Notes: generated from the sequence alone by a model not told the origin. A DNA stretch of 64,000 bases from Lactobacillales bacterium (GCA_031261175.1 JAISJW010000024.1:1-64000), one strand, 5' to 3'; counted from the first letter of the stretch, positions 1 through 8,773 are shown. Numbers and translations: made by a program.

Positions 1-44
1 CGCGTTTTGTGTTCATTTTCGCTTGAAAATGACCACAAAACGCG
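1..44. repeat. Long inverted repeat at window edge
   Basis: Two 20-nt arms, complementary except for one position, are separated by a 4-nt loop (gctt). The element lies directly upstream of the rsmB promoter. It could be the terminator of the preceding gene or a member of the intergenic palindromes that recur through the window. Its sequence does not match the eight-member family described below. Confidence 0.7.
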
Positions 45-63
45 AAAAGTCCCCTTTTTTTTA

Positions 64-79
64 TGGTATAATGATTTCT
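64..79 (+). promoter_or_regulatory. Extended -10 promoter of rsmB, predicted leaderless
   Basis: TGG-TATAAT occupies 64-72, with TATAAT at 67-72. The only good start of rsmB is the ATG at 80, seven nucleotides after the -10 box. A normal start point would therefore fall on or next to the ATG, giving an mRNA with no 5' leader. No Shine-Dalgarno sequence precedes this ATG. Confidence 0.6.
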
Positions 80-1378
80 ATGAAAACAGTTAGAGAATTG
101 GCGCTCGAAGCGCTTTACAAAATTGAAAAAGGTCAGGCATATTCGAATTTGTTGTTGAACGAATATTTGAATAGCAATGGGCTGAACGATGCGGATAAAC
201 GTTTGTTTTCGCAATTAGTTTACGGCGTTGTGGCGCGAAAAATGACCTTGCAGTGGATGCTGAAACCCTACGTTAAAGGGCGGATGAAGCCGATGGTGCG
301 TTTAGCGCTGCAGATGGCGGTTTACCAAATCGTTTACCTCGATAAAATTCCGCGCCACGCGATTGTGGACGAAGCGGTAAAAATCACGAAAAAAGCGGAT
401 GGCAATTACTCGTCAAAATTCGTGAATGCCGTGTTGCGCAACTTCGAACAACGTCCAATCGAGGATGCACCAATCGAAGTAAAATACTCAATGCCGCGTT
501 GGCTTGTCGATTTAATCATCAACCAATTAGGTTACGGCGATGGGATGGAATGTCTGGAAAGTTTGCTCGTTCAGAGTAAAGCTAACGCCCGAGTGACGAT
601 TGACCGCGATGAAGCGATAGCGATTTTAGAGGAAGAAGGCTACGAAAATGTCCTTCCAAGTCTTATCAGTCCGGTCGGGATTACGACACCAAAAGGCGTC
701 TTAGCTAAATCGAAATTATTCCACGAAGGAACGCTGACAATCCAAGACGAATCTTCGCAAATCGTCGCTCAAGTTATGCAGCTTGAACCGCATCACCAAG
801 TCCTAGATGCCTGCGCGGCACCGGGTGGGAAAACGATGCACATCGCGACTTATCTAAATGAAACAGGTAAAGTCCATGCGCTCGATATTCACGAGCATAA
901 AATAAATCTAATCAAAGATAATGCGATAAGACAACACTTAACTGACCGCGTCGAAACGCATCTGCTTGACGCAAGAAAAGCTGAAACGATTTTCGACGAA
1001 GAACAATTCGACCGCATCTTAGTCGACGCACCGTGTAGCGGTTTAGGCCTGATGCGCCGTAAACCGGATATTAAATACGCGAAAACGGAAGAGGAAATCG
1101 AGCACTTGCCCGCTATTCAGCTCGAAATCTTAGAAAAGGTCTGCAAATTGGTACGTAAAGGTGGTATAATAACCTACAGCACTTGCACGATGAACGAGGC
1201 CGAGAACGCCGAGGTTGTTAACGCTTTCATCGAAGCGCACGAGGGCGAGTTTGCACTTGCCGAAATCACACCGATTACGCCGAATTTAGAACGGGCAAGT
1301 CAGAACGCAATGATCGAGATTTATCCACATTATTTTAACAGCGATGGATTTTTCATCGCCAATATTAAGAGGCTTTAA
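80..1378 (+). CDS. rsmB: 16S rRNA (cytosine-967-C5)-methyltransferase RsmB
   Basis: This is an RsmB/Sun-type m5C methyltransferase of 432 aa. An N-terminal NusB-like RNA-binding region (about residues 1-140) is followed by a SAM-dependent Rossmann domain. Visible motifs are the SAM loop DACAAPGGKT, the DAPCSGLG motif with its conserved Cys, and the catalytic STCT motif followed by NEAEN. An in-frame ATG at 23 exists upstream. The start at 80 is preferred because the family begins with a sequence like MKTVRELALEAL and because the promoter -10 box lies between the two ATGs. pppL follows after 5 nt, and the rsmB-pppL-prkC order is common in Gram-positive bacteria. Confidence 0.95.
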   Translation: MKTVRELALEALYKIEKGQAYSNLLLNEYLNSNGLNDADKRLFSQLVYGVVARKMTLQWMLKPYVKGRMKPMVRLALQMAVYQIVYLDKIPRHAIVDEAVKITKKADGNYSSKFVNAVLRNFEQRPIEDAPIEVKYSMPRWLVDLIINQLGYGDGMECLESLLVQSKANARVTIDRDEAIAILEEEGYENVLPSLISPVGITTPKGVLAKSKLFHEGTLTIQDESSQIVAQVMQLEPHHQVLDACAAPGGKTMHIATYLNETGKVHALDIHEHKINLIKDNAIRQHLTDRVETHLLDARKAETIFDEEQFDRILVDAPCSGLGLMRRKPDIKYAKTEEEIEHLPAIQLEILEKVCKLVRKGGIITYSTCTMNEAENAEVVNAFIEAHEGEFALAEITPITPNLERASQNAMIEIYPHYFNSDGFFIANIKRL

Positions 1379-1383
1379 AAAGT

Positions 1384-2118
1384 ATGGAAATTAAGTACGG
1401 GACCCACAAGGGTCAAAAAAGAGCTAATAACCAGGACTACGCTTCGGTTTTCACGAACTTAGCCGGGTACAATTTGGCAATTTTAGCAGACGGCATGGGC
1501 GGTCATTCCGGTGGGGATGTCGCTAGTTGCATGGTGGTTGAAATGCTTGGGCGCGCTTGGGAAGTGACAAACTTCGATAGCCGTTTGGGTGTTGAGGCTT
1601 GGTTTGCTAAAAATATCGAAGAAGCGAACGAGAAAGTTTACGCTGCGGGGCAAGAAGACGACGCACTCTACGGAATGGGATCGACTTTGGTTGCGACTGC
1701 ACTTTTTGATGACGTCTTCGTTATCGGAAACGTCGGCGACTCGCGGGCTTATATGATTGCTGATAACGATATGTGGCAAATCACCGAAGATCATACGATG
1801 GTCAACGAGCTTTTGAAAGCGGGGATCATCAGCGAAAATGAGGCTGCGAACCATCCTAGTAAAAATATGTTGAGTCGTTCGATTGGGATGCCTCCACGCG
1901 ATTTGCGCATGGACATCAAAACGATGCCGAACATCAACAGTGGCTATATTATGATTTGTTCAGACGGCCTGACTAACATGGTCGGTGAACCGCTGATTTT
2001 GGAAATTATCTGTGATAAATTCAGCGTTGAAGAAAAGGTTATCGAGCTGATCGAAGCGGCGAATGCGGCTGGTGGGCACGACAACATCACGGTAATGATT
2101 ATTAAATTTGATAGATGA
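1384..2118 (+). CDS. pppL: PP2C-family protein Ser/Thr phosphatase (PppL/Stp)
   Basis: A 244-aa metal-dependent PP2C phosphatase that reverses phosphorylation by the neighbouring kinase. The metal-binding motifs DGMGGHSGG (near residue 36), GNVGDSRAY and the C-terminal HDNIT are all present, and length is normal for the bacterial family. An AAGAGG Shine-Dalgarno lies inside the rsmB terminus. The gene sits 5 nt after rsmB and 10 nt before prkC, so the three are almost certainly cotranscribed. It is cytosolic, with no membrane segment. Confidence 0.95.
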   Translation: MEIKYGTHKGQKRANNQDYASVFTNLAGYNLAILADGMGGHSGGDVASCMVVEMLGRAWEVTNFDSRLGVEAWFAKNIEEANEKVYAAGQEDDALYGMGSTLVATALFDDVFVIGNVGDSRAYMIADNDMWQITEDHTMVNELLKAGIISENEAANHPSKNMLSRSIGMPPRDLRMDIKTMPNINSGYIMICSDGLTNMVGEPLILEIICDKFSVEEKVIELIEAANAAGGHDNITVMIIKFDR

Positions 2119-2128
2119 GGAATCGTAA

Positions 2129-4153
2129 ATGATTGAAGTTGGAGAACTCCTAAGTGGACGTTATTTCATCTCGGGCAACATCGGCCGAGGCGGAATGGCG
2201 AACGTCTTCTTAGCGAAGGACGTGATACTCGACCGCGAAGTGGCAATTAAAGTCCTTCGCCTCGAGAATAATAAAGATAAAAATGCAGCGTTGCGCTTTG
2301 AGCGTGAGGCGCGGGCGGTTACTGAGCTTGTACACCCGAACATCGTGTCGATTTACGACGTCGGTGACGACGGCGAGCACAAATACATCGTCATGGAATA
2401 CGTGCGCGGCATGGATTTGAAAAAATTCATCAAAATGAACTACCCGATTCCCTACAACCAGGTGATTGACATCATGCTGCAGCTGCTTGCGGCAATTCAA
2501 ACCGCCCACGCGAACCATATTATTCATCGCGACATCAAGCCGCAAAACATCTTGATCAACGAAAGCGGGCAAGTCAAAATCACTGACTTCGGGATTGCGG
2601 TAGCACCGAACGAAGTTAGCTTGACACAAACGAATAGCATGGTCGGATCGGTTCACTACTTGTCGCCCGAACAAGCGCGTGGTGAAACGGCATCGATGCA
2701 ATCGGATATTTATGCCTGTGGGATTATTTTATATGAAATGTTGACTGGACGCCTACCATTTGATGGCGAGAGCGCAGTCAATATCGCCTTGAAACACTTC
2801 CAAGAGGCAATTCCGTCAGTTCGCGAAATCGACGGATTTATTCCGCAAGCTTTAGAAAACGTTGTCTTGAAAGCGACGGCTAAAAATCCGGGAAATCGTT
2901 ATCCGACAGTTTATGATATGGCTGCTGATTTAGCGACGACTTTATCGAAGGAACGTCAAGGCGAATTGCGCTATGATGGGCACGAAGATAATTCGCAGTT
3001 GATCAACATCGATCCAAGCAAGCCGACGTTATTAAATAATACTAAAGTTCATGCTGCTCCTGTTGATGGTGCGATTGACCCTGAGTGGGAAACGCCTGGC
3101 GACAGTCGGATTATGGAGTTCGGCAACGACAAGAAAAAGAAGAAAAAGACGGTCTTGATCGTCGCTTTACTTGCCGCCCTTGTGGTTATTTTAGGGTTTA
3201 TTTATATGCTGAGCTCGGTGCATTTGAACGGCGACGTGAAGGTGCCGAACGTGATTGGCGACAATCAGACGACGGCGGTGGCGAAGCTGCGCAAGGTCAA
3301 TCTGAAATATAAGGTGCTGAAGGTCGAAGACGACAGTGCTGAAAAAGATAAAGTTTTCAAGACGGATCCGGAAAAAGGGTCGACGGTTAAGGAAAATTCG
3401 CGCGTCACTCTTTATATCAGTAAAGGTGGCGAGCAGATCGAGATTGGCGACTACGTCGGGCGCGATACGGCTTTTGCGAAGGATGACCTGAAGCTTAAGG
3501 GCATCAAAGAAGAAAATATCGAGTTCATCGATACGGTCGATGATTCGGCTGCGGTTGGGATTATCGTGAAGCAAACACCTAAGGGTGGCGGCAAGGTCGA
3601 TGGCGCGACTGGTAAAATCAAGATTTACGTGTCGAGCGGAAAAGAAGGAATTGTCCTTCCGGACTTCGTTGGTCAGACAGTTGCTGATGCTAAGTCGGCG
3701 TTGAGCTCGCTTGGATTCAAGGGTCAAGTTAATATTTCCGAGGAATATAGCGAAACAGTTCCTGAAGGTAAAATCATCAAGCAATCACCTGAAAAAGATG
3801 CTAAGGTCGACCCTGATAAAGGGGTGGTTCTCTTGCATGTGAGTAAGGGTAGTGAATACGTGACGATGCTCGATTTCACGGGGATGAGTTATGCAGAAGC
3901 GCAAAAATTCTGTAACGAAAATGGTTTGAATGCATCGAAAGATAACGGACAATATAGCAACACAATGACTCAAGGATATGTTCTTGCGTCGAATCCTGGT
4001 AATGGTGCTAAGGTGAAGCGTGGAGCTCCAATCGTATTCACGTTGTCGAACGGACCTGCACCGCAACCTTCATCTTCATCATCGTCAAGCAGTTCTTCGT
4101 CATCGTCGTCAGCGCAAGAATCTTCAACGACGGCGGACACGGCGGCGCACTAG
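2129..4153 (+). CDS. prkC: PASTA-domain eukaryotic-type Ser/Thr kinase (PrkC/StkP)
   Basis: A 674-aa membrane kinase that couples cell-wall precursor sensing to protein phosphorylation. The cytosolic kinase domain (about 10-275) shows a GRGG loop (19-22), VAIK (Lys41), HRDIKPQN (Asp135) and DFG (153-155). A lysine-rich stop-transfer sequence and one transmembrane helix span about 335-362. About four PASTA-type repeats follow outside the cell (about 369-640). The protein ends in a run of 14 serines and a short Ser/Thr tail encoded by repetitive TCN codons, which is unusual at the end of this family and could change length by slippage. Confidence 0.95.
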   Translation: MIEVGELLSGRYFISGNIGRGGMANVFLAKDVILDREVAIKVLRLENNKDKNAALRFEREARAVTELVHPNIVSIYDVGDDGEHKYIVMEYVRGMDLKKFIKMNYPIPYNQVIDIMLQLLAAIQTAHANHIIHRDIKPQNILINESGQVKITDFGIAVAPNEVSLTQTNSMVGSVHYLSPEQARGETASMQSDIYACGIILYEMLTGRLPFDGESAVNIALKHFQEAIPSVREIDGFIPQALENVVLKATAKNPGNRYPTVYDMAADLATTLSKERQGELRYDGHEDNSQLINIDPSKPTLLNNTKVHAAPVDGAIDPEWETPGDSRIMEFGNDKKKKKKTVLIVALLAALVVILGFIYMLSSVHLNGDVKVPNVIGDNQTTAVAKLRKVNLKYKVLKVEDDSAEKDKVFKTDPEKGSTVKENSRVTLYISKGGEQIEIGDYVGRDTAFAKDDLKLKGIKEENIEFIDTVDDSAAVGIIVKQTPKGGGKVDGATGKIKIYVSSGKEGIVLPDFVGQTVADAKSALSSLGFKGQVNISEEYSETVPEGKIIKQSPEKDAKVDPDKGVVLLHVSKGSEYVTMLDFTGMSYAEAQKFCNENGLNASKDNGQYSNTMTQGYVLASNPGNGAKVKRGAPIVFTLSNGPAPQPSSSSSSSSSSSSSSAQESSTTADTAAH

Positions 4154-4220
4154 ACAAGACTTGCGATTTATTAAGAAGAAGTATAATTATTAACTCCAAA
4201 TAACGTTTTGTGAAAAGTCT

Positions 4221-4229
4221 TGCTATAAT
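4221..4229 (+). promoter_or_regulatory. Promoter of small membrane protein gene
   Basis: An extended -10 (TGC-TATAAT, TATAAT at 4224-4229) precedes the small gene at 4276. About 40 nt of leader and a GGAGG ribosome binding site at about 4262-4266 follow, so this gene appears to have its own transcript separate from prkC. Confidence 0.55.
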
Positions 4230-4275
4230 TAAGCAAGAAGAGGGAATAAACGTAATAGATTTGGAGGTTTAGCGA

Positions 4276-4488
4276 ATGAAAAGAATCATTGAAAAGATTA
4301 GTTTCGCGTTGATGGCCGCTGGATTCTTGATGCCAAACTACGTTTTGGCCGCGGGAAAACATTCGAAAGCGATGGTGAAACATCACGGAATTGTCCACCA
4401 CTACTTTTGGCCGCTGATTTGCGTGAGCGTCTTAGTGATCAACGTAATAGTCGAATTCGTACGAAAAAACCTGAAACCATTGGCTTAA
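4276..4488 (+). CDS. Small membrane protein of unknown function
   Basis: A 70-aa protein of no recognised family. It has a basic N-terminus and a hydrophobic stretch (about 8-26) ending in a signal-peptide-like VLAA. A His/Lys-rich hydrophilic segment (GKHSKAMVKHHGIVHHY) follows, then a second hydrophobic helix (about 47-62) and a basic tail. It could be a two-helix membrane protein or a secreted peptide with a C-terminal anchor. GGAGG with good spacing and an upstream promoter support it as a real gene. The terminator overlaps its stop codon. The His-rich loop could bind metal, but nothing else supports that. Confidence 0.65.
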   Translation: MKRIIEKISFALMAAGFLMPNYVLAAGKHSKAMVKHHGIVHHYFWPLICVSVLVINVIVEFVRKNLKPLA

Positions 4489-4505
4489 TTGCCAGTGGTT
4501 TTTTT
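4475..4505 (+). terminator. Terminator overlapping stop codon and the ilvA promoter
   Basis: The stem AAACCATTGGC/GCCAGTGGTTT is followed by a T run. It includes the stop codon of the small gene. The TTGCCA -35 of ilvA (4489-4494) lies in its loop and right arm, a very compact arrangement. Confidence 0.8.
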
Positions 4506-4524
4506 GTGTGATATAATAGTAAGT
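4489..4524 (+). promoter_or_regulatory. ilvA promoter, predicted leaderless
   Basis: The -35 is TTGCCA (4489-4494), then a 17-nt spacer and TGA-TATAAT with TATAAT at 4512-4517. The ilvA ATG at 4525 follows seven nucleotides after the -10, so transcription should begin at or next to the start codon. No Shine-Dalgarno is visible. Confidence 0.65.
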
Positions 4525-5784
4525 ATGAAAAATAAAGTGAATGCAACTACAATCAAAAAGGCAAATGAAGTGCTGCGCCGGTCGGTGAATTTTACGCCGC
4601 TGCAACACGATTTGTACCTATCGAAAAAATATAAGGCGAACGTTTATTTGAAGCGCGAGGACTTGCAAAAGGTTCGCTCGTTCAAATTGCGCGGGGCATA
4701 TTTCGCGATGCACGAAACGCCGAAGAAGCAACTCGAAAACGGAGTGGTCTGCGCAAGTGCGGGGAACCACGCGCAGGGTGTGGCTTACACGGCGCACGAA
4801 ATGAAGGTCGACGCCTATATTTATATGCCGACGACGACGCCTAAGCAAAAGGTTGACCAAGTTAGATTCTTCGGTGGGAATTACGCGAATATTATTTTAG
4901 AGGGCGATACCTTTGACGCGTCAGCTGCGGCGGCGAAGAAGTTTGCGAAGGCGAATGCGATGAAATTTATCGATCCTTTCGATGACCCGAATGTTATCAA
5001 CGGTCAAGGGACGGTCGCGCTTGAAACCATCGACGAGCTTGAGCGCGTTGGCGTTTCAGCCGATTACGTGTTCGTGCCGGTTGGCGGCGGCGGATTGATC
5101 GCTGGCGTGTCGACTTACTTTAAAGCGGAAATGCCAGATGCGAAAATCGTCGCGGTCGAACCGAAAGGTGCGGCAAGTATGGCGGCAGCATTTGCCCAAG
5201 GTGGCCCGGTCGAGCTTGATGAAATCGATAAATTTGTCGACGGGGCCGCGGTTAAGAAAGTCGGGAAGCTGACGTATGAACTTGCCCGCGAAAATGTTGA
5301 TTCGGTGATGAATGTCGACGAGGGGCAGATTAGTTCTACGATAATTGAGCTTTATACGAAGAATGCGATTGTAGTCGAGCCGGCGGGTGCGCTGAGCGTT
5401 GCGGCGCTTGAGGACGTGAAGGCTGAAATTAAAGGCAAGACGGTCGTGTGCGTGATTTCTGGTGGGAACAACGACATTACGCGGATGACCGATATCGAAG
5501 AGCGGTCGCTGATTTTCCAAGGGGTTAAGCATTATTTCTTGATCAATTTCCCGCAAAGACCGGGTGCGCTTCGTGAGTTCTTGAACGACGTTTTGGGTGA
5601 GGATGATGATATTACGCGCTTTGAATATTTGAAGAAGTTAAATCGTTCGCGTGGGGCAGCTTTGATTGGGGTGCAACTGAAAAATCCCAAGGATTTGAAG
5701 CCGCTGCTTAAAAAGTTGAACAAATTCGATCCAACCTTTATTAATTTACAAGACAACGAGCTGTTATACTCGATGTTATCGTAG
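4525..5784 (+). CDS. ilvA: Biosynthetic threonine ammonia-lyase (threonine dehydratase)
   Basis: A 419-aa PLP enzyme converting threonine to 2-oxobutanoate, the first step toward isoleucine. The PLP lysine lies in RSFKLRGA (Lys54), and the phosphate-binding loop is PVGGGGLIAG. The C-terminal ~90 residues form a single ACT-like regulatory domain (from about HYFLINFPQRPGALREF), the usual Gram-positive short form. The upstream in-frame ATG at 4489 is rejected because it lies inside the preceding terminator and upstream of the promoter -10. No other branched-chain amino acid gene is adjacent and no T-box leader is possible. Confidence 0.93.
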   Translation: MKNKVNATTIKKANEVLRRSVNFTPLQHDLYLSKKYKANVYLKREDLQKVRSFKLRGAYFAMHETPKKQLENGVVCASAGNHAQGVAYTAHEMKVDAYIYMPTTTPKQKVDQVRFFGGNYANIILEGDTFDASAAAAKKFAKANAMKFIDPFDDPNVINGQGTVALETIDELERVGVSADYVFVPVGGGGLIAGVSTYFKAEMPDAKIVAVEPKGAASMAAAFAQGGPVELDEIDKFVDGAAVKKVGKLTYELARENVDSVMNVDEGQISSTIIELYTKNAIVVEPAGALSVAALEDVKAEIKGKTVVCVISGGNNDITRMTDIEERSLIFQGVKHYFLINFPQRPGALREFLNDVLGEDDDITRFEYLKKLNRSRGAALIGVQLKNPKDLKPLLKKLNKFDPTFINLQDNELLYSMLS

Positions 5785-5799
5785 TATAAAATTTAATTA

Positions 5800-5864
5800 T
5801 TCATTTTAATGCGTATTTGGGACATTTCGAGCTCTGAAATGTCCCAAATACGCATTAAAATGAA
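5800..5864. repeat. REP-like palindrome, family member 1
   Basis: Perfect 29-nt arms flank a 7-nt loop (gagctct). The outer arm is ttcattttaatgcg and the inner part is gggacatttc. The same outer arm recurs at 28358-28428 more than 22 kb away. It lies 16 nt after the ilvA stop and may also help to terminate transcription. Confidence 0.85.
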
Positions 5865-5869
5865 CATTG

Positions 5870-5896
5870 GGCCACTTCCGCAAGGGGTGGCTTTTT
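5870..5896 (+). terminator. Rho-independent terminator after ilvA
   Basis: The GCCAC/GTGGC stem, with extra pairs around a ccgcaag-type loop, is followed by a T run. It ends the ilvA transcript before the uxuA promoter. Confidence 0.75.
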
Positions 5897-5933
5897 ATTA
5901 TAATTAATAATTTTTTAAATTTAAGCAAATAAA

Positions 5934-5991
5934 TGGAAAACGCTTTCTAAAAGGAGTATAATAGTTTTTGTTGAAAGTGGCATGCCACTTT
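5934..5991 (+). promoter_or_regulatory. uxuA promoter with cre site and operator palindrome
   Basis: The -35 TGGAAA (5934-5939), a 17-nt spacer and TATAAT (5957-5962) form the promoter. GGAAAACGCTTTCT (5935-5948) is close to a CcpA cre consensus and covers the -35. A perfect 18-nt palindrome, AAAGTGGCATGCCACTTT, sits at 5974-5991 just after the expected start point, where a bound repressor would block transcription. This fits catabolite repression plus induction by a hexuronate-responsive regulator; the regulator is not in the window. Confidence 0.65.
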
Positions 5992-6030
5992 GGGAATAAA
6001 ATAAATAAATATAAAGGACAATCAATTATT

Positions 6031-7143
6031 ATGAAAATGACATTTCGTTGGTATGGTTCGGAAAACGACCAAATTACCTTAGAAGACATTCGCCAAATTC
6101 CTGGTATGTCAGGCGTTGTGCCTGCAATCTGGGACGAGCCAGTAGGGGCGGCTTGGCCTGAAGAAAAAATCAAAGCGATGGTTGAAGAAATCCACGCTGC
6201 TGGTCTAGAAGCTGAAATCGTTGAATCGGTTAACATTCACGATGACATCAAAATCGGTTTGCCATCACGCGATGAGTATATCGAAAACTACAAAACAACT
6301 ATCCGTCGTCTTTCTAAATACGGCGTTAAAGCAATCTGCTACAACTTCATGCCAGTATTTGACTGGTTGCGTACTGACCTTGCGATGAAACTTGAAGATG
6401 GTTCGACGGCACTTGCCTATGTCCGCGACTTAGTTCCAGAGTCGGCTGAGGAAATGGTTAAGCAAATGGAAGACGGCGCGAACGGCAAAGTCCTTCCAGG
6501 TTGGGAACCGGAACGCCTTGCGAACGTTAAAGAATTGTTCGCGAAATACGAAGGGGTCGACGACAAAAAGCTGTTCGACAACCTAGTTTACTTCCTTGAA
6601 GCGATTATGCCGACGTGTGAAGAATGCGACGTCAAGATGGCAATTCACCCCGATGATCCTCCGTACTCATTGTTCGGTTTACCGCGCATCGTCAACGATC
6701 GCGACAATATCAAAGCGCTCCTAGATGCTGTTGATACGCCGTATAACGGTCTGACTTTCTGTACAGGTTCGCTTGGTTCGAAACCGACGAATGACTTGCC
6801 GGCGATGATCCGCGAATTTACGGGCCGCATCGTGTTCGCTCACGTGCGCAATATCAAATTTATGAACGAAGCGAAAACGGACTTCCACGAGTCTTCTCAC
6901 TTGTCAGCTGACGGCGACGTCGACATGTACGAAGTGTTGAAAGCCTTGTACGAAACAGGCTTCGACGGCTATATGCGTCCGGACCACGGCCGCGCAATCT
7001 GGCACCACATCGCTGAAATCGGGAACCCCGGCTACAGCTTGTTCGACCGCGCATTAGGGGCGATGTACTTGAACTCGATGTGGGAAACTTTGACAAAAGA
7101 CGACGAACGTGGCGTGGCTCACTTCGGCAATTTGGCGAAATAA
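6031..7143 (+). CDS. uxuA: Mannonate dehydratase UxuA
   Basis: A 370-aa enzyme of the hexuronate pathway that dehydrates D-mannonate to 2-keto-3-deoxygluconate. The N-terminus KMTFRWYG, the central NFMPVFDW segment and the metal-site region with AIHPDDPP are typical. The start at 6031 is chosen because homologues begin with the TFRWYG motif. The in-frame start at 5968 would place a non-homologous stretch over the operator. AAAGGA lies 12 nt upstream of the ATG. uxaC follows on the same strand, so glucuronate and galacturonate breakdown converge here. Fructuronate/tagaturonate reductase and the KDG kinase are not in the window. Confidence 0.93.
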   Translation: MKMTFRWYGSENDQITLEDIRQIPGMSGVVPAIWDEPVGAAWPEEKIKAMVEEIHAAGLEAEIVESVNIHDDIKIGLPSRDEYIENYKTTIRRLSKYGVKAICYNFMPVFDWLRTDLAMKLEDGSTALAYVRDLVPESAEEMVKQMEDGANGKVLPGWEPERLANVKELFAKYEGVDDKKLFDNLVYFLEAIMPTCEECDVKMAIHPDDPPYSLFGLPRIVNDRDNIKALLDAVDTPYNGLTFCTGSLGSKPTNDLPAMIREFTGRIVFAHVRNIKFMNEAKTDFHESSHLSADGDVDMYEVLKALYETGFDGYMRPDHGRAIWHHIAEIGNPGYSLFDRALGAMYLNSMWETLTKDDERGVAHFGNLAK

Positions 7144-7157
7144 CATTTACAAAAACT

Positions 7158-7180
7158 AGGGCAAGTGTTATACTTGCCTT
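7158..7180 (+). repeat. Small hairpin with inverted GGCAAGT/ACTTGCC between uxuA and uxaC
   Basis: GGCAAGT (7160-7166) and ACTTGCC (7172-7178) form the arms around a 5-nt loop. No T run follows, so full termination is unlikely. It could stabilise the uxuA 3' end or attenuate expression. The arms are exactly the 7-mer that is strongly over-represented throughout the window. Confidence 0.6.
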
Positions 7181-7210
7181 AATTGATATTACAAAATAAG
7201 GAGAACAAAA

Positions 7211-8683
7211 ATGGCATTTTTAGATGACAATTTTATGTTGGAAACAGAAACAGCGCGTAAACTTTTCCACGATTACGCGAAGCAACAACCGATCATGGAC
7301 TACCACTGTCACTTGATTCCGCAAGAAATTTATGAAAACAAAAAGTACAACAACTTGACTGAAGTTTGGTTGGGTGGGGATCACTACAAATGGCGCTTGA
7401 TGCGTGCGAACGGCGTGACTGAGGACTTAGTTACCGGTGACGGCGATGCGTACCCGAAGTTACTTGCCTTCGCAGGTGTGATGGAAAAAGCGATCGGTAA
7501 CCCGATTTACGAATGGACTCACCTTGAGTTGCGTCGTTACTTCGACATCAACCTTGACCTGAACACAGGCACTGCGCCGATTATTTGGGAAAAAGCGAAC
7601 GAAGCGTTGAAAGACGACAGCTTCACTCCGCGCGAAATGATGAAACGCATGAACGTGAAATTGGTCTGCACGACTGACGACCCGGCCGACGACCTTAAAT
7701 ACCACAAATTGCTGGCGAAAGAGGAAACGGCTTTCCGCGTCCTTCCGACTTTCCGTCCGGACAACGCGTTTGAAGTGGCGGCAAGTGGCTTCGCCGATTA
7801 CGTTGTGAAATTAGAAGGTCTGACTGGCCTTAAAATTAAAAACTTTGCTACTTTACTAGACGCGCTAGAAAAACGCGTTGAATACTTTGAAACAGTTGAT
7901 GGTTGTCTTGCCGATCACGGGATGAACGACTTCTACTTCGTTGAAGCTTCTGAAAAAGAAATCGATGCGATTTTCCAAAAAGGTCTTAAAGGGAAAGAAA
8001 TTTCTCGTGAAGAGCTGAACGCTTACTACACAGCGATGCAACTTGGTTTGATTGAAATTTATAACCGCCACGATTGGGCTGTTCAACTTCACATGAACTG
8101 CCTGCGTAACGTGAATACGGTCGCTCAACGCGAAATCGGGATCAACACTGGTCACGATGCGGTTGGTAGCGAACCTAATATGGCTGGCGAAATTGCCTCG
8201 CTATTACAAGCGGCTCGCGAACGTGGCCCGCTTCCGAAAACTGTCCTTTACTCGCTTAACGGCGGCGACTTGCAAGCTTTGGCTTCGATTATGGGTTGCT
8301 TCCAGGGCGGCGGCGTTGGTCGCCTGCAACTTGGTAGCGGTTGGTGGTTCCTTGATACATTCAGCGGTATGAACCATCAGATCACGACACTTGCCGAGCA
8401 AGGTCTGCTAGGCGCTTTCGTCGGCATGCTGACTGACTCGCGTAGCTTCCTGAGCTACCCGCGCCACGAGTATTTCCGCCGCGTGTTGTGTAACAACGTC
8501 GGCAATTTGGTCGAAACTGGCCGCGCGACTGACAACTTCCACGTTCTTGGCAAGTTGGTGCAAAATATCGCATCAAACAACATCGTGGACTTCTTAGGAG
8601 TCGACATCTACAAACAATTTGAACCAACTCCGGAAGAAGAATTCGCCGCAAACTTAGTTTGCGAAGATATGCCGGAACTTTAG
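7211..8683 (+). CDS. uxaC: Glucuronate (uronate) isomerase UxaC
   Basis: A 490-aa enzyme that interconverts glucuronate/fructuronate and galacturonate/tagaturonate. The amidohydrolase-type metal motif DYHCHL lies near residue 31. QLHMNCLRN and the GSGWWFLDTFSGM region are typical of the family, and length is close to normal. AAGGAG precedes the ATG with good spacing. It is probably cotranscribed with uxuA across a 67-nt gap containing a small hairpin. Confidence 0.95.
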   Translation: MAFLDDNFMLETETARKLFHDYAKQQPIMDYHCHLIPQEIYENKKYNNLTEVWLGGDHYKWRLMRANGVTEDLVTGDGDAYPKLLAFAGVMEKAIGNPIYEWTHLELRRYFDINLDLNTGTAPIIWEKANEALKDDSFTPREMMKRMNVKLVCTTDDPADDLKYHKLLAKEETAFRVLPTFRPDNAFEVAASGFADYVVKLEGLTGLKIKNFATLLDALEKRVEYFETVDGCLADHGMNDFYFVEASEKEIDAIFQKGLKGKEISREELNAYYTAMQLGLIEIYNRHDWAVQLHMNCLRNVNTVAQREIGINTGHDAVGSEPNMAGEIASLLQAARERGPLPKTVLYSLNGGDLQALASIMGCFQGGGVGRLQLGSGWWFLDTFSGMNHQITTLAEQGLLGAFVGMLTDSRSFLSYPRHEYFRRVLCNNVGNLVETGRATDNFHVLGKLVQNIASNNIVDFLGVDIYKQFEPTPEEEFAANLVCEDMPEL

Positions 8684-8732
8684 ACATATTTGTCTTAGCG
8701 ATTCGCGTAAGCGAGAGTTTAGAAAAATAGTC

Positions 8733-8758
8733 CGCAGAATTCCGTAAGGAATTCTGCG
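8733..8758 (+). repeat. Perfect hairpin downstream of uxaC
   Basis: CGCAGAATTCC/GGAATTCTGCG forms a perfect 11-bp stem with a 4-nt loop. No T run follows directly. It may protect the 3' end of the uxaC message upstream of the terminator at 8774. Confidence 0.6.
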
Positions 8759-8773
8759 TTCCATACTTGTAAA

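Noticed and set aside
7144..7210. Full terminator between uxuA and uxaC
   Set aside because: The hairpin is short and has no T run, and uxaC has no clear promoter of its own here.
2210..8687. Long reverse-strand reading frames across prkC, ilvA and uxaC
   Set aside because: They lie opposite clear protein genes, lack ribosome binding sites and show no family motifs. They follow from codon bias of the true genes.
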